From NCBI RefSeq assembly GCF_000003815.2, contig NC_049980.1:3806497-3870496 (forward strand): a DNA stretch of 64,000 nucleotides, in the 5' to 3' direction. Below, one piece after another: positions 1-12,436 of the stretch. This DNA comes from Branchiostoma floridae. Its lineage: Eukaryota > Chordata > Leptocardii > Amphioxiformes > Branchiostomatidae. Under the pieces are notes generated by a model. That model was not told the origin of the DNA and ran no database searches. It saw only the letters and a program-made list of their open reading frames with translations. Position 1 is the stretch's first letter, and every line of letters starts with the position of its first letter. The translations under genes were made by a program, and so were the position numbers.

Positions 1-51
1 TAGTAGTAGTTGTAGTAGTAGTAGTCGTAGTAGTGATGGTGGTAGTATTAC

Positions 52-2599
52 CTTTGTGCCGATGTCCTTCGCAGCCTGAGCCAAGAAGACTTTTGCACTC
101 TTCTTCTCGTGTGTGTTAGGACCGGAACCAACCATGTTTTCTGCAACAGGTATCGTCTCAACAGCGTTGTCTGCAACGTGCATTGTTTCTTCTGCCGTGC
201 TTTGGTCACGCTTGGCCCCTACGACAATTCATAGTAGTTGAGAGTAGTTGAATGCATAACTCTCTTCCAACACAAAGGTATACACAGATCAAATTTTTAA
301 CGACACAAAAATAAGATTTAAAAAATGATCCGCGGATAGATTTTCTACCTTCGTGTTGGAAGAAAGTTTAGCGTTGTACTACGATTACTACTAACACGTA
401 CCAGCTTCCATGATACGTGGTTGAGTACATTTTTCTGTATCCGTATTTCCGGTATAAACTCCTTTTGGTCCGTCACACATATTTTGTCATCTACTTGTAA
501 GCGTTCTCTAAAGCTATCTAGTAAGGATGTCCCTTTCATTGGTGGTAAGGAGCTACTACGATTGTTCTAGGGTAGAAAATAAGCTATATAGTATCACATT
601 ATTCCTGAGTTGGAAGCATTTGTCATCATTAATAAGGCTTACAGTTAAAGGAGGTAACTAATTGTAGCACAATTACAGCGTACACATGCTTAAGGCGATA
701 GGCTTAGATCTAACCTGCTAACGGATGATTCAAGGTGTTGTGGTCCAGGACATTCTTCAAAATTTCCTTTAGCTGTGGCGTTGTGATGGTCTTCTTCTCT
801 TTCCCTGAGTCAATGGCATGGTTTGAACACGTGAGAAAAGTGGTATTATACCACTAAGTGCATACAAGGGGCATACGAATGTTTATCTGATGGCAAAGCA
901 ACATACAGTCTGTGACAATTTGATAATAATGAAATTCTGTCACCATTTGGCAATACTAGTACTTTAATTTCATGCGTTCATAAGCAATGTACAAAATGGG
1001 CAATCAGCACACTTGCATGCATACACACACACAACACACATGCACACACACACACACAAACACACACACATACACATACACAAACACACACACACACAAA
1101 CATACATAAATACACACACACACACAGAAACACGCACACACACACACTCTAACACACACACATACACACACAAACGCACACAAATACAGAGACAAACACA
1201 GACACAAACACACATATACACATACACAGTGAAAAACAGTTTTATACACACTTAAAAACAATTTTCCTCGTGCATACCATTGGCATCCTGTTCTTTTTCC
1301 GAATCCAACCCAGTGTTCCTCTTCTCGGTAACATCTTGTATGTTTTGTCCAGAAGTAGACTTTTCGTCGGTTTCCTCATGTAGTGACGACTCCGCTACAT
1401 TGAAAATAATGTGATCTAATTAGTACATTTATAAGTACATTTGAAACGTTAAAAACGCGAGTTGGTGGTTTCTTACATAAAACGTGCATCTGATAACACT
1501 TGCATCCTCCGTTTAGCACCCAGGGATACTTTGTAATGGTCCAAGGGCTATATCGTTGTACGGAGTTCAAAGCTGTGTACATTCGAAAGATACTTCTTTT
1601 GTCCGTATCTTTCCTTTAGCGTAGAATAAATGGAAAGTTTTGAGTTATTCTGGATAGAAGAATGCCATTCTTGTATGTATATATCCTGTAAACGGAGTCG
1701 TAACTGGTCGGTTAGCATATAAATATGATACGACCTCGGGTTTGTCCATACATGCCCAAAACCATTATAGTTGAGAATGTCAGTTACGTGATTCACCCAA
1801 TCGTATTCACCGGAAAGTAAAACATCATATGCTTCACGGAGTAAAGAATCGTCGGGTAAGTTTGATAGTCGGTGCCAGTATTTTATTAATTGTATCTCAG
1901 CATTGATTGAAATGGGAAAGGTTCCTAACTCACCACGGATGCCATTATTTGATGATTTTGCATGTACTCCGAGTAAAAATTTTTGGAAACTCATGTCAAT
2001 GGTATCAAATTCTGGGATAATGGGTGGATGGACTACTCTCCTTCTACAACTAGGGGCTAAATTGTGAGGAGCTTACAGCAGTCAAAGCTGAATCGCAATA
2101 TACTGGTTGCGGTTAACTCAGATGGCCTCATTACTTTGTAATTTAGAAACTACAGTAATTACACTATAGGGTTGTAGCTGACAAGACTTAGTGCTATAGA
2201 GACGGAAATTTGCACGGACCCTATATATTGAAAGTTATCGGAAGAAATTGTGTCTTAAGACACTGAATGTAGATTTAACCTTTTGTCTCATGTTTCTTAT
2301 CATTTGGGCTCAACACAGAGTCCAGCATCTCCTTTAACTGAGACGTAAAGATGTTCTTTTTCTCTTTTCCGTTGACCTGGGCATCTTCAGTATTGGAATT
2401 GGCATATTCTTCTTGTTCATCCAAGCGGCCTTTAAAAACACAAGAAAGTAGGATTCAATGGCGGGAAACAAGGATCATCCTAGGATATACTGGGCCATCT
2501 CATACGATCACTTTTGTAAAGCCCTGAAGTTCAGGCAGGGGGTGATGCCCAGGATACAAAGCCACAAATTTGTCCCAGTGGACCAACCAACCAACCAAC

Positions 2600-2638
<39 letters not shown>

Positions 2639-3403
2639 CCAATCAATAAGTCAAGCAATCAAGCAAACGATCAAGCAAGCCATGTGATCGGGACTTAACG
2701 GCCAACCAACTGTGCTTTCATCAAGCAACTGTGCTATCACTTTATCCAAATGCAAAGCTGTATATGCACAATGTGGCCCTAAACTTTCAATTGACAGAAC
2801 GTTGGTCACCGTCCAGAACTGTACATTTCCCAGTTCAATGTTGTTGTTTTTAAAGTTTGCCAGAAAGGCTGTCAATGTCCATGAATAAAAGAGACACCCA
2901 CCTCTGACTTCTCTCAGGGCACTGTCCAGCTCATCACCATTGTCTGTGAGGACACTGTCGATAACTCTATCCACCAGGGCAGGGTTGTCTTCTGATAGCT
3001 CTGCCTGTGGTGCCGGAACAGCTGAAGAGAGATCAGAGTCAAATTTGATGCTTTGATGCTTTATTAGTCCATTAGCTGTGATACAAAACTTAAAAAATTG
3101 TATTTGTAATACTTCGACTGGTTTTGCTTGATTCCGGCTAGTTCGGCTTCAGTGTGAAGGCCTTATAAGTCAGAAACATCAAGATGATGACATAATGAGA
3201 GCTTTATTTGGTTTTGACGGTTAAAACAAATAAAACCTGAAATTTCAAACCAAATTACATGATGGAAATACCCTCGCCTGGAGAGTATTCATCATAAAAG
3301 TTTCATCATAAAAGTTTCATCTTGAAAAATAAAGCATAGGCAAGCTCGACTAACTCACCCCTACGCTTTTCGATAAGTGCGGTGGGTTCTGTTACGCGCT
3401 CAA
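52..3403 (-). CDS. Unrecognised spliced gene, six internal exons, runs off left edge
   Basis: Six minus-strand exons are inferred from open frame, splice sites and phase: 3359-3403, 2902-3021, 2280-2429, 1278-1394, 715-804 and 52-218. All five introns between them are phase 1, and the first five exons are multiples of three (45, 120, 150, 117, 90 nt). The last ends in phase 0 at a GTAATA donor. The product is hydrophilic and rich in Glu, Lys, Asp and Thr. Exons 2280-2429 and 715-804 share a motif of the form GKEKKxIxTxQLKExLxxVL, which suggests exon duplication. The last exon contains SAKVFLAQAAKDIGTK. No start or stop codon is visible, so both ends lie outside this stretch. I do not recognise the family. 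The coding call rests on consistent phase across five junctions; weak donors (GTTAAA, GTTAGA) lower confidence a little. Confidence 0.65.
1019..1250. repeat. (CA)n microsatellite
   Basis: Interrupted CA repeat lying in the intron between exons 1278-1394 and 715-804 of the minus-strand gene. Open frames across it are repeat artefacts. Confidence 0.95.
1548..1994 (-). pseudogene. Fragment of LINE-type reverse transcriptase ORF (C-terminal region)
   Basis: About 148 codons stay open on the minus strand inside an intron of the flanking gene. The pattern (FLLGVHAKSSNNGIRGELG, then a KYWHRL segment, an aromatic GFGHVW segment and an IQEWHSSI segment) resembles the region downstream of the catalytic domain in many animal non-LTR retrotransposon proteins. 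No catalytic motif is present, so this is a remnant. Assignment is from remembered family pattern only. Confidence 0.5.
2579..2690. repeat. (AACC/AATC)n tetranucleotide repeat
   Basis: Tandem CCAA then TCAA units, decaying rightwards into CAAG/CAATC variants. Intronic. Confidence 0.9.
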
Positions 3404-3549
3404 CTGAAACACAAGGGGACCTGCATATAACGTTCTATACGAGGGGCTAGCCTGACTAAAATCGTGCCCCTAGCGCCCTAGAAGAGGGGGTCATTAACCC
3501 CCGCCAGCGAGAGTTTGTGTAAACACAGGCTATCCGAGGGGAATCCCTA

Positions 3550-3660
3550 ACCGGATTTTGGTACCCATTTTCACCAGAGTGACCGAGGAAAATCGTGTAA
3601 AGTGCATTTCCTAAGGGCACAAGGTTGGTGACTCGAACCCAGACCACTTTGTATGTTTGA
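3550..3660 (-). mobile_element. tRNA-derived SINE fragment
   Basis: Shares the body seen again near 19.9 and 63.4 kb: a TACCCATTTT...CACC stretch, GAGGAAA...GTGTAAAGTGC, a GGGCACAA block and a B-box-like GACTCGAACCCAGACC (reverse complement of GGTCTGGGTTCGAGTC). Truncated at its head. Confidence 0.6.
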
Positions 3661-5852
3661 CGAATGATTGAAAGCAGGGCACTTGTTTTGGTCACTTACA
3701 GTTTAACCCCGAAATTGGGACTGGTAATTATCCCAGTAAGCTCTAATTTTTCCAATTTTTGTCTTGATGACCCAACTAGTAATCAAAAAGTCTCCGATAC
3801 AAAGAAACCACAAAGAGATAATGATCAAATTATAATTGTTTTGCTTTGTTATAAGCCAGTGAGGATCCACAGGTTGTCACATCGACTATAGAAGGACTCT
3901 CTGTGTGGGGGGCACTATAGTTCAACACTTAAAGGGGCATTCCACTCCAGACAGAACTGTTATTTTCCGATAGATATTAATTGTAGGAAGTGACAAATGT
4001 ATGCTAAGTAACATTATACAATAGAGTACCCATTAGCCCCACGCGCATAAAAAAGCATTGTCTTCTACAAAACTCCCAAAGAACCCTTTAATCAAATCAA
4101 TCAATCTCAGCCTATGGCTGACTACAATGTGCCTGACAACGGCTGACTTAAGTTAGACAGGTTACAGAGCTTATTTCAGGGACGCTAAGAAAAACACGTC
4201 TTGTTATTTGTTCTTTGATATCTTGTGAACAATTGACCTTCTTGTTTTGCTAAGCGCCCCTCATTTATGCCGAAAATATCCACGATAAAGGAAGTGTCTA
4301 CACGTACAGGGAATACATGGGTAGGGTCTGCATGGGTTTATTGAGTGTCATATTGTTTTAAAAACACACGTTGGGTAATTCGCCACAAGTGGAATCCCAC
4401 CAAAGGTCGGCTGATCATGTATTAATTGATACATTATCTATTGGAAAAGAGCACTTCCTTCTGGAGTGGAATGCCCCTTTAATTTCTCCCCAACGTTTTG
4501 AATACACTTTGCAACAATCACGTACACTACATTCATCATTTTAATCATCACATGTAGTTGTTCATCCGGATTGATCCAATGAAGTAGAGATATAGTTCGT
4601 CCATTACTATACACTACATCGATGATAGTTAAAACAAAAGAACTGCTAACAAATGATAGACTTAGACCCTAAAAATCTAGAGGGTTTTGTTGTTTCTATG
4701 GCCCGTCAAAAGTTAGGACTAAACACACCAAGGGTCACATACATAGTAAACGTCGAATAGTATTCTGACATGATTCAGTGTTGGCATTTTATCTGCTTAA
4801 TGTTAGCCCATAATTAGATAGTGGATAATTAGATGATAGCTTAATGAGACGTTTTGCGCTATCAGGCGGAATGGTAGAGTTAATGACATGTCCTAGAGGC
4901 CTTCATAGTCTGTCACTGGTGACTGGACAGTGTAACTAGTAATTATAGGCCGGCCTGTGTATGTAGATGTCGACTGTCATACGGACTGTAACTTAGGGAA
5001 GAGAATTAGAAGAATAGGCCTCCACGGAAAATGAGCCCCCTTTTTTACGTCCCCTCCAAAAGACGCGTACAGTCCCAACCAAGATGCCTGACCCAGAATT
5101 GAACCAAAGGGTTTCCAAGTTGCTGACAAATTACAACTAGGGGCTTCGCTATGAAGTTAAACCTGTTACGCCATAAGGGGCATCCCTTCTGATTCGAGTT
5201 TCAGACGCAGCGCTGCTAACCACTAGCTAGATCATACACGATTAGGGGTGGGTACCGGTACAAGCCTTAACTGCTCACCTTAGGAGTCTGTGCTCCCAGG
5301 GTAGTGGGAATCTAACTGCGCAACATTTTTACCGGTCGCAAAAGAAAACCTCGGCGGGAGAGATCTTCATCTGTCCGGGGCGAGCCTGGCCAAGCCACGG
5401 CAGATTTGATACCAGGTTTATTTTGTGATGTCTAGAAAATATTTCATGGTTTCATTCGCGGAAACCTTAAGTGATGTTAGGAATACGTTTTCCGATGGTA
5501 TTAGGTCATCGAGAGAAATAAAATGCAAATTTGACGAAATGACGTGCTTAGTGTCGAAATGACGTACTTTGTGGCGAACTGACATTGAGGCGAAACGACA
5601 TGTTACCCATTTCAACAAGAAAACCACTAGACGTTGAATGGCCGAGTGTATAGACCAGTAGACACGAGACCGGGGTGTTACACGTTCGATTCGTGGCTTT
5701 ATCTCACTTACCCAGGTGTAAAATGGGTAACTTAGATCTACCACTATCTAAGGACAAATTACATGGATGACACAAATTGTGTTCAGATTTGACTGCCATT
5801 TATGACTCCTGATGTCAAAGTCATTGATGCAAAGTTACAAGGAAGTTGGCAT
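3661..5852. other. Non-coding stretch with no gene seen
   Basis: No supported exon or RNA. Two short blocks reading AAGGGGCATTCCACTC (near 3931) and GAGTGGAATGCCCCTTT (near 4466) are inverted relative to each other. They may be the termini of a ~560-bp MITE (about 3930-4485). Confidence 0.4.
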
Positions 5853-6327
5853 AAGGCCACACCAAGTGAATTTTATGGATGGGACGGGACGGTCAACATG
5901 ATGATAAAGTACCAAAATGAGCAAATATGGTGTGTTGTAGCCTAACAATTGTACTTGTAGAAGTGGCACTTGCGAGGTACCCAGGACTGTAGTTGTAGAA
6001 ATTAAACTTATTGGATAGTTGTAAAAGTGACACCAATATGGAAGCCATGAGTGTGGATACTAACTTTGTTGGTGATGCCAGTCTACCACACTAGTGTCAC
6101 TTTTACCACACCAGTACATGTCTTGAATACGGGAATGAATGCCTTGTTGGCTCTGATACCATGTTTTGTCCATTTAATTCTTGTTGCAACATTCATCACA
6201 ACTTTATGGCGCCTATGTTTGAAAATGTAGCCATCTTGATTTTTTTCACCCTCTTGTTTTTTTTCGCCCTATCGCACTATTGCAGTCTACAAAGGATGTC
6301 ATCCATAAAATTTACTTCCTGTGGCCT
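5853..6327. mobile_element. MITE, GGCCACA-terminal family, copy 1
   Basis: Inverted ends: AGGCCACACCAAGTGAATTT on the left and the complement of a TTTACTTCCTGTGGCCT end on the right. Related copies lie at 44129-44638 and 47425-47788. No coding capacity. Confidence 0.7.
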
Positions 6328-6813
6328 AACAGAAATTACTTACGGAGAACTCGCGCCCAGGCCACCCTCTTGTGTGACAAATGCTAAACCCACTGCCACA
6401 AACATGTCCAAGTTGTTTCCACAAGTGTCCAATGAATGTCTGGCAAATTTTCGTGCTGTACGAGCCTTTAAGTTTCTTTCAGGGCCATGAGTCGAACATC
6501 CTGCCGATTGCGCCACACGACCCCACGAATTCCACGTGCCGCTCACGTGTTGGCAAAATTAACAGTAAAAAAAATGTTTTGTTCTACCGCGTTAAGAAAC
6601 TGATTACTATCACCTGCCTATAAACTACATTGGACAGTTCATGTCCATTTTTCACGCGTATTTCACGTGCCACTGTTAAAGTTAACGGCATAGGATTGTT
6701 TTGGCAATGCATTGTGCTTTTAGAAGAGCTGATATTCCCCCAAAAAAACACGTTTGGCTATGTCCGCTTGGTCTTACATAAATGTCGGGTTTACGATATT
6801 TGGTAGCTCTACG

Positions 6814-6870
6814 TTACCTGACTTCGGTTGGGGAGGTAAAAGGCGGTGGGAGGAGGACCTTCCATGACCC
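6814..6870 (+). mobile_element. SINE 3-prime fragment
   Basis: The block ACCTGACTTCGGTTGGGGAG is the reverse complement of one in the SINE near 63.37 kb. Confidence 0.45.
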
Positions 6871-7058
6871 AATACCGTGCCCAAGACACAGTGGATAACA
6901 ACTCACTGCTGTTTCAACATAAAATGGTGCATAGGACGGCGCCCATGGTTTCTGTAGCCCTGGGCCACAAAGCTTTGTACAATATTAAACTACAGCAGGG
7001 AACTACTTCACAAGTAGTGGTGTGTATTCAACTAATAACGTTATGCCGAGTGCTAAAG

Positions 7059-7738
7059 CTAAGGGCAGGCACAGCCCGCCGTACGTGTGAATTTGTCCGT
7101 ACGTTTTCTGGGGAGACCACGTCCGCCACGTATTTCTGAAAACGTGTGGAACGACTGGCAAGATCAGGGAGGGAGTACGTCAACGCACGACACACAAAGT
7201 TTTGCCTGCACGTCAAGTTCTACGGCGTGTCTGCGTGCCCCAAAATTCGTCGGATTCCCTACGAGTTCGTTTAGTTTATTTTTTAGTTTATTTATTTTAC
7301 CAGCAGTAACACTCAGGTACATAACAACCTGTTTTTCAGGCAATGCTGGGTAAACAAAAATACAATTTAAAACTTTGCAATATTACAATAACACATACAA
7401 TAGTGCATAACCACAAAACGACATATCAAAACTCACAATTTCACTTGTCATTTCCATCTAGACCTCACAGTTCCTTGATAAACTTAACCAGTCCCAGAGT
7501 TTTGCGGTGCTTCAGTGACAGTTTGTTCCACAGTTGGGGGCCAAAAGATCTTAAGCTTCCCTCGTAGCACTTCAGGCTTGCTACGGGACAGTTCAACTGG
7601 TGAGGGTCCCAGTCAGCGAACAGTCCCAGTCAGCGAACCAGTTCGTACGGAGGCGGTACTTACCACCTACGGATCCCAAAAGATTGCCCACGTTTTGGCA
7701 CGTAGACAGCACGTATTTGGACGTACGGCGGGTTGTAA
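7059..7738. mobile_element. MITE (CTAAGGGC termini) split by a LINE insertion
   Basis: Begins CTAAGGGCAGGCACAGCC and is related in inverse orientation to the uninterrupted copy at 61853-62190. Comparing the two shows that 7271-7639 is a later insertion. The right terminus is degraded next to a tRNA-like SINE head. Confidence 0.7.
7271..7639 (-). mobile_element. 5-prime-truncated non-LTR retrotransposon with 7-bp target duplication
   Basis: Flanked by AGTTCGT at 7264-7270 and 7640-7646. On the minus strand it ends in an A-rich AATAAATAAACTAAA tail. Just upstream, a short frame ends with FGPQLWNKLSLKHRKTLG...FIKEL and a stop, the usual C-terminal pattern of LINE polymerases. It is absent from the sister MITE at 61.9-62.2 kb, which gives the empty site. 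Confidence 0.75.
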
Positions 7739-7741
7739 AGT

Positions 7742-7830
7742 CTGTTGTGTGACTATGCCGGGGATCGAACTCGAAACGACCGACTGCAAGGCTAACGCTC
7801 TACCAGTTGGTCACTCAATCGGTCGATTGG
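7742..7830 (-). mobile_element. tRNA-like SINE head
   Basis: The reverse complement carries an A-box-like ACTGGTAGAGCG and a B-box-like GAGTTCGATCCCCGGCAT at tRNA spacing, but it does not fold into a full tRNA. Confidence 0.6.
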
Positions 7831-7874
7831 ACTGCCTTGGGACTGTTTGACAACTCTTACCATTACCGTATAAC

Positions 7875-8080
7875 ACCCCATTTCCATTAGGACGGCGCTC
7901 TCGCCATAATCTCTCTGCGACCTATATTTGACATATCCCTCAACGAATTGTATAGAAAAGAAACGAATCTTCTTACTATTTGTGTGTTTTCTTGTACTTC
8001 TCAGTCAAACTTTTACGTTTGCACATATCCTATGTAGGTCGCAGTGAGAGCGCAGCGCGATCGCCGTCTAGTGGAAATAC
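7875..8080. mobile_element. MITE, GACGGCGCTCTC family, copy 1
   Basis: Inverted ends around TTTCCATTAGGACGGCGCTC and GCCGTCTAGTGGAAA, with GCGACCTA / TAGGTCGC subterminal. Copies at 9221-9366 and 43641-43795. Confidence 0.75.
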
Positions 8081-8297
8081 CCCTGTCACATTGCGCGAAA
8101 ATCGGACGACGAGTCTGCGACAATCGCCCGAGCCTCGCTTATTATAATAACTTTATTGCACAACAATTGTACAAGGTACAAAGTACGGCTTATATGTGAC
8201 AGAGACGGTTTTCAGGTGAAAAATACGCTATTGATCTTAAATTTTTATGGCCGACCTTCCATCGATACGCCCGATCGTGGATAATGCGACAGGGGTA
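8078..8297. mobile_element. MITE, TACCCCTGTCACATT family, copy 1
   Basis: Starts TACCCCTGTCACATT and ends AATGCGACAGGGGTA. Abuts the preceding MITE. Its internal block CGGACGACGAGTCTGCGGCA-like sequence is the target into which the Polinton at 21425 inserted in another copy. Confidence 0.8.
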
Positions 8298-8659
8298 AAA
8301 GGGGGCCTATCTAAGATGGCAAATATGTACGTACCTGCGGATGCAGTCTGTTGTAACGGCACGAAGAGAAGAAGAGACAGAAGACAGGTCATCTTCAGGG
8401 CTTGCATGTCGCTCGGTCCTCTCAGCAGCGGCATGGCGTCTGCAGCTAGCTTCGAGTGGTGAAAGCGTGCGCCAACCCTCGTCTTTATTCACTCTTGACA
8501 ATGTCCTGAGGCGCTAGTCTATGAAATGAGCCGCAATGTTGAAATTTGCCACATGTTCGATCCCTTAGGCGCCGATATTCTCTTATCATTGATTCAGAAA
8601 AAAGACGAACAGCTATCAATTTAAACTGGCGGGGGCGACCAACTAGTGTGTAACACTTA

Positions 8660-8745
8660 TACCCCTGTCACATTTGATGAAAATCGATCGGACGACGAGT
8701 CTGCGGCAATCGCCCGAGCTGAATATAACCTCCTTGCTTATAATA
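8660..8745. mobile_element. MITE, TACCCCTGTCACATT family, truncated copy
   Basis: Left end only. The family sequence is broken after CGCCCGAGC by ATATAACCTCCTTGC, which looks like half of a micro-palindrome discussed under findings. Confidence 0.6.
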
Positions 8746-9220
8746 ATGATAAAAGAATGCCTGAAATGCAGTGAGAATTTCTAGAATACACTACGAATTC
8801 CCAGGAATAGAAAAGAATTTTCATTCTGATGGCATTTTGGCTCATTCCTTCTCGTGTGAAGGGGATATAAGGTCTATTTGGAATTCCCACCCGAATGGCC
8901 CCGAATGTGGCACGAATTTTGCAAATACTTCATTCCGGCTGGTTCTGTTTGATTCCTGCTGATTCGGTTTCATTGTGAAGGCCCTATTAACGTTTCCCTG
9001 CTTAGTGTTACCGCAACGTGTAATTAGATAATTACATAATGAAACGTTTTGTGTTGTCAGTTGTCCAAGAGGCTTTGAGAGTCTGGCACAGCCGGTGACT
9101 GGACAGTGTATTATGTAAAATAATCACAAGTCGGCTCACAGTCACTGATTTGTTTGAAACTTTATCTGTTCATATGAAGGTCACCCTGGCCTGGAGTGAA
9201 GACTGTCACAAAAATCTAAG

Positions 9221-9366
9221 GCCCCCTTTAAACTAGTCGGCGATCGCGCTGCACTCTCACTACGACCTAACTAGGATATGTGTATCCTTCGCTTTCACAA
9301 TTCGTTGAGCGATAAGTAAAAATTTAGGTCGCAGAGAGAGCGCGGTGAGAGCTCCGAAAGGGGGTA
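9221..9366. mobile_element. MITE, GACGGCGCTCTC family, copy 2
   Basis: Inverted arms GCGCTGCACTCTCACTACGA and its approximate complement at 9328-9350. Ends GCCCCCTTT / AAAGGGGG. Confidence 0.65.
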
Positions 9367-9845
9367 TCACAAAGGCGCAGGCTACACGAATAAAGTAAAA
9401 ATACATTCATAAGCATATATATTTTCAATCACATAAAAGACATAAGTATATAACAAAATGAAAGTAGAATTATAAAAGTCTATTGTTGAGGCTTTTGAAG
9501 AAGAAGCTAATCGTTGGTGTGTTATGAGGCTGTCCTTGTATGCCACAATGTTTGTGCTTTCAGCCATTTGTTTAACCTTCATTTTCTCAAGAATCAAATA
9601 ACTTTATTTGCGTAGCAGATTTCGTGTACATGGAGACATGATCTGAGACAGTCGCTAACTCACAATATCTAAAATCGAAGGTGTTAAAAACATAACGGAC
9701 GAGAATATTGCCATCTAGAACATTGCTTAGAATACGAACATATTAAATAGTCATTCATTTTAAAAAGAATTAGAAACAACATTGCAGTTGGTGAACATTG
9801 CAACTGCCTGTAAGATTTGATTAAAGAGAATTGTTGTGAAGCACT

Positions 9846-9978
9846 GAAAATCGCCGGCGATCCCTAAAAATCGCAAGATGATCGTGAGAACACCGGACGT
9901 CTTACTCACGAAAATGCCATTTAGAGCTCGTAGACTAGTCTTCCGATCGATTTTCGCCTCATGTGAGGGGGGGTATTA
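9846..9978. mobile_element. MITE, CTAAAAATCGCAAG family
   Basis: Contains AAAATCGCAAGATGATCGTG and ends TTCGCCTCATGTGAGGGGG. The same sequence flanks the foldback element at 37290-43377, which inserted into another copy at AAAAATCG. Confidence 0.65.
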
Positions 9979-10209
9979 GGGATCATGAAGTGCAAGGGGT
10001 GGTCGCTAGCCAGCATCTGTGTGTACAGTGTTCTCGCAGCGTCCTCTCGTCTAGACTTGAAAGTGGGCAGGTGAGTTAACGCTGGGTTGCTGCTGTGTCC
10101 GTAGATGATATTGCCTCACTGCCAGTGGTTGTAAGCAGACGCTATTATTACGATAATGTGTGTTTAGAATGTCGCGCCCGTTGTCGAATGATAATGACAA
10201 AAATCACTA

Positions 10210-11060
10210 ATTAGTCTGTGACCAGACCCTCTGGTCGACAGACTTTTAGTTTTGTCACGTTTACGCGCGTTCGCAGCTGTATCTGTATGTTCCCGTTGTC
10301 TGAATTCTATGTGGTTTGGCAGGTCCTTTGTACTGAGGTTGACGATGATGCACGTGAACTTTTTTTTGCGGCAGGTGGTTTTATTATGGATTTTATAAAA
10401 ATAACACCCCTACAATTTGTTCGTCTTGCGGTGTTTTGGTCCAGATCCTCTGTATGTGGGTCATGGTGTCATTGGAATTTGTCAAGCAGATGCGTGGTGT
10501 TACCTGATCGTCAAAGTTATTCGCGTTCGCATCGGTATCTTCATGTTCCCGTTGTCGCATACGTACGTTGTTTGGCAGGTCATCTGCACTGAGGTTGACG
10601 ATGATGCACGTTGTTTTGTTTTTTTTTTTGTTTTTGCGGCAGTTGGTTTTATTAGGGACGCAATAAAAATAACACCCCTACAAAATGTTCATCTTTCGGT
10701 GTATTAGTCCAGATCCCCTGTATATGGGTCATGCTGTAATTGAGATATTGCAAGCAGATGCGTGATGTTCTCTGGTCGTCAATGTAACGCGCGTTCGCAT
10801 CTATATCTGCATGTCCCGTTGTCGCATACGTTTGTGGTTTGGCAGGTTCTCTACACATAGTTGGACGATGATGCAAGGTGTTTTATTTTTTCGGCAGCTG
10901 TTTTTATTATGTATGTAATAATTTCAGAAATCACCCCTGCAAATTGTACGTTTCACAGTGTATTGGCCCATGTCTGCATATGGTGCCCGTTGAGGTAATT
11001 GGGTATAGTTAAGCAGATGCGCGATATGTGCAAGAATTTTACGCGCGTTTGCTTTCTACC
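10210..11060. repeat. Diverged ~260-bp tandem array, 3+ copies
   Basis: Landmarks recur at 256-267-bp spacing: TTTGGCAGGT at 10315, 10571 and 10838; AAAATAACACCCCTACAA at 10400 and 10667; AAGCAGATGCGTG/GCG in each unit. Each unit contains TTTTATTA...ATAAAA. I could not match it to 5S rRNA, snRNA or histone units. Confidence 0.85.
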
Positions 11061-11939
11061 TCTTATTCAACAAGTTTATCCGTACTACTTTATGTACCAG
11101 CATCATGGACCCCGGGATTCACCCATTAACACTGTGTCATGCTACCTTATGGCTTCACACTAGTTAAAAACTTATCGCACAGTTCATCATCAACAGCTGT
11201 GTGTTATCGTATGTGGGACATGGGAACCGACATCTAATGTTCCACTAATGACCCTGTCAATCAAATACCTCCTGTCGCCGTTTGCAATGAAGCGTGTAAG
11301 AATTCTCGTCCCAAATGAAGTTTAGCCATATTATATTCCCGGACTTCGACTAAGAAACATCAAGGTCCTATTCCGTACTTCATACTTATTACGTCCATAA
11401 CAGAAACATGTTAATACTTGGTGCGTTTGTCAGTCTGCCTGTCGGTCTTGTAGGTGTTTCTGTGTGTGAATGTGCCTGTGTATTAGAGTAGACCATCCGG
11501 TAACTTATCGTCACCATATCTTTTTGACTTTGGCCACATGTTATCTCACAATCCATATCTGTTTAGTAAGATTCACATGACACAGAAATATTAGGCAACT
11601 TTAGATACAACGATATATCTAACACCATGAAAAGAATCATATAGGATATAAGCACAACGTCACACACCAAAGAAGACAAAACAACCAACATATACCAGAC
11701 CGACGTCACAGACTATGTTACCTACGGTCACTTGTTATTTTTGTATATGGTAGATATCATATGGCTGAGGAGTAAACGCAGGTGCTATCATTACACTAAT
11801 AGATACGTTTTGTGTCATTGTTTGGTAAATGATATGAACGAACATTTAACAAAGAAGTGCTCCCGAAACACTTCCCAGATTTTTTCTTAAGTTTTCCAAA
11901 GACACTGTCTCGCGATTCCTGTCGAGGGTATCCACATAA

Positions 11940-11940
<1 letters not shown>
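11061..11940. other. Non-coding stretch with nothing recognised
   Basis: AT-rich intergenic sequence. No supported gene, RNA or repeat apart from the microsatellite that follows. Confidence 0.5.

Positions 11941-12002
<62 letters not shown>
11941..12002. repeat. (TA)n(GT)n microsatellite
   Basis: TATATATATA followed by a long GT tract and GCGCGCG, about 70 bp left of the YR retrotransposon. Confidence 0.95.
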
Positions 12003-12003
<1 letters not shown>

Positions 12004-12070
12004 CTGTATTTTTCTTTTTTCTATTTGCTTTTTGGACAGACGAGGGCAATGTGGCACTGAACTAAAGTTA

Positions 12071-12363
12071 TAAAAATTTAGGCCGGACGTGACGGTCATT
12101 TTGTTTTGTTACGGCCTGGTAGGATTTGGTATGGCTTTATATAATTTGTAAGGGCCCAAGGGGTTTCCTGATTTGGGATACTGGGGTCAATCACTAAACT
12201 GAAGGTTTATTTAGAACAGCCAATCAGCATTCGCAGAAGTTTCCGTTCTAGCCAATCAACGCACTGAAAAACCATGTGCTTGGCATACGAAAACACCGCG
12301 CTCCTAAGAAAAGTTTGGACAGCAGTTTGGTCAGGAAGATTACTGGTATTTGTGTCTTTTGTG
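12071..12363 (+). repeat. Split direct repeat A1 (promoter-like)
   Basis: 293 bp, repeated at 13683-13975 with one mismatch. Holds two AGCCAATCA (CCAAT) boxes and a TTTATATAATTT stretch, so each A copy may serve as promoter for the ORF block that follows. Confidence 0.9.
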
Positions 12364-12436
12364 AACTGTCTTTTTAGTGTGGTGACTCTCAGAACAGCCC
12401 TAGTATTGCGGTGAGTTTTCTTCTATTGTACTTTCT

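Noticed and set aside
970-1261. Long open frames across the CA repeat
   Set aside because: Open only because the dinucleotide repeat has no stop codons; no real protein features. The same applies at 46.2, 51.9-52.4 and 62.5 kb.
7742-7830. tRNA gene
   Set aside because: A- and B-box-like words are present but acceptor and anticodon stems do not pair; it is a SINE head. The same holds at about 19970-20030.
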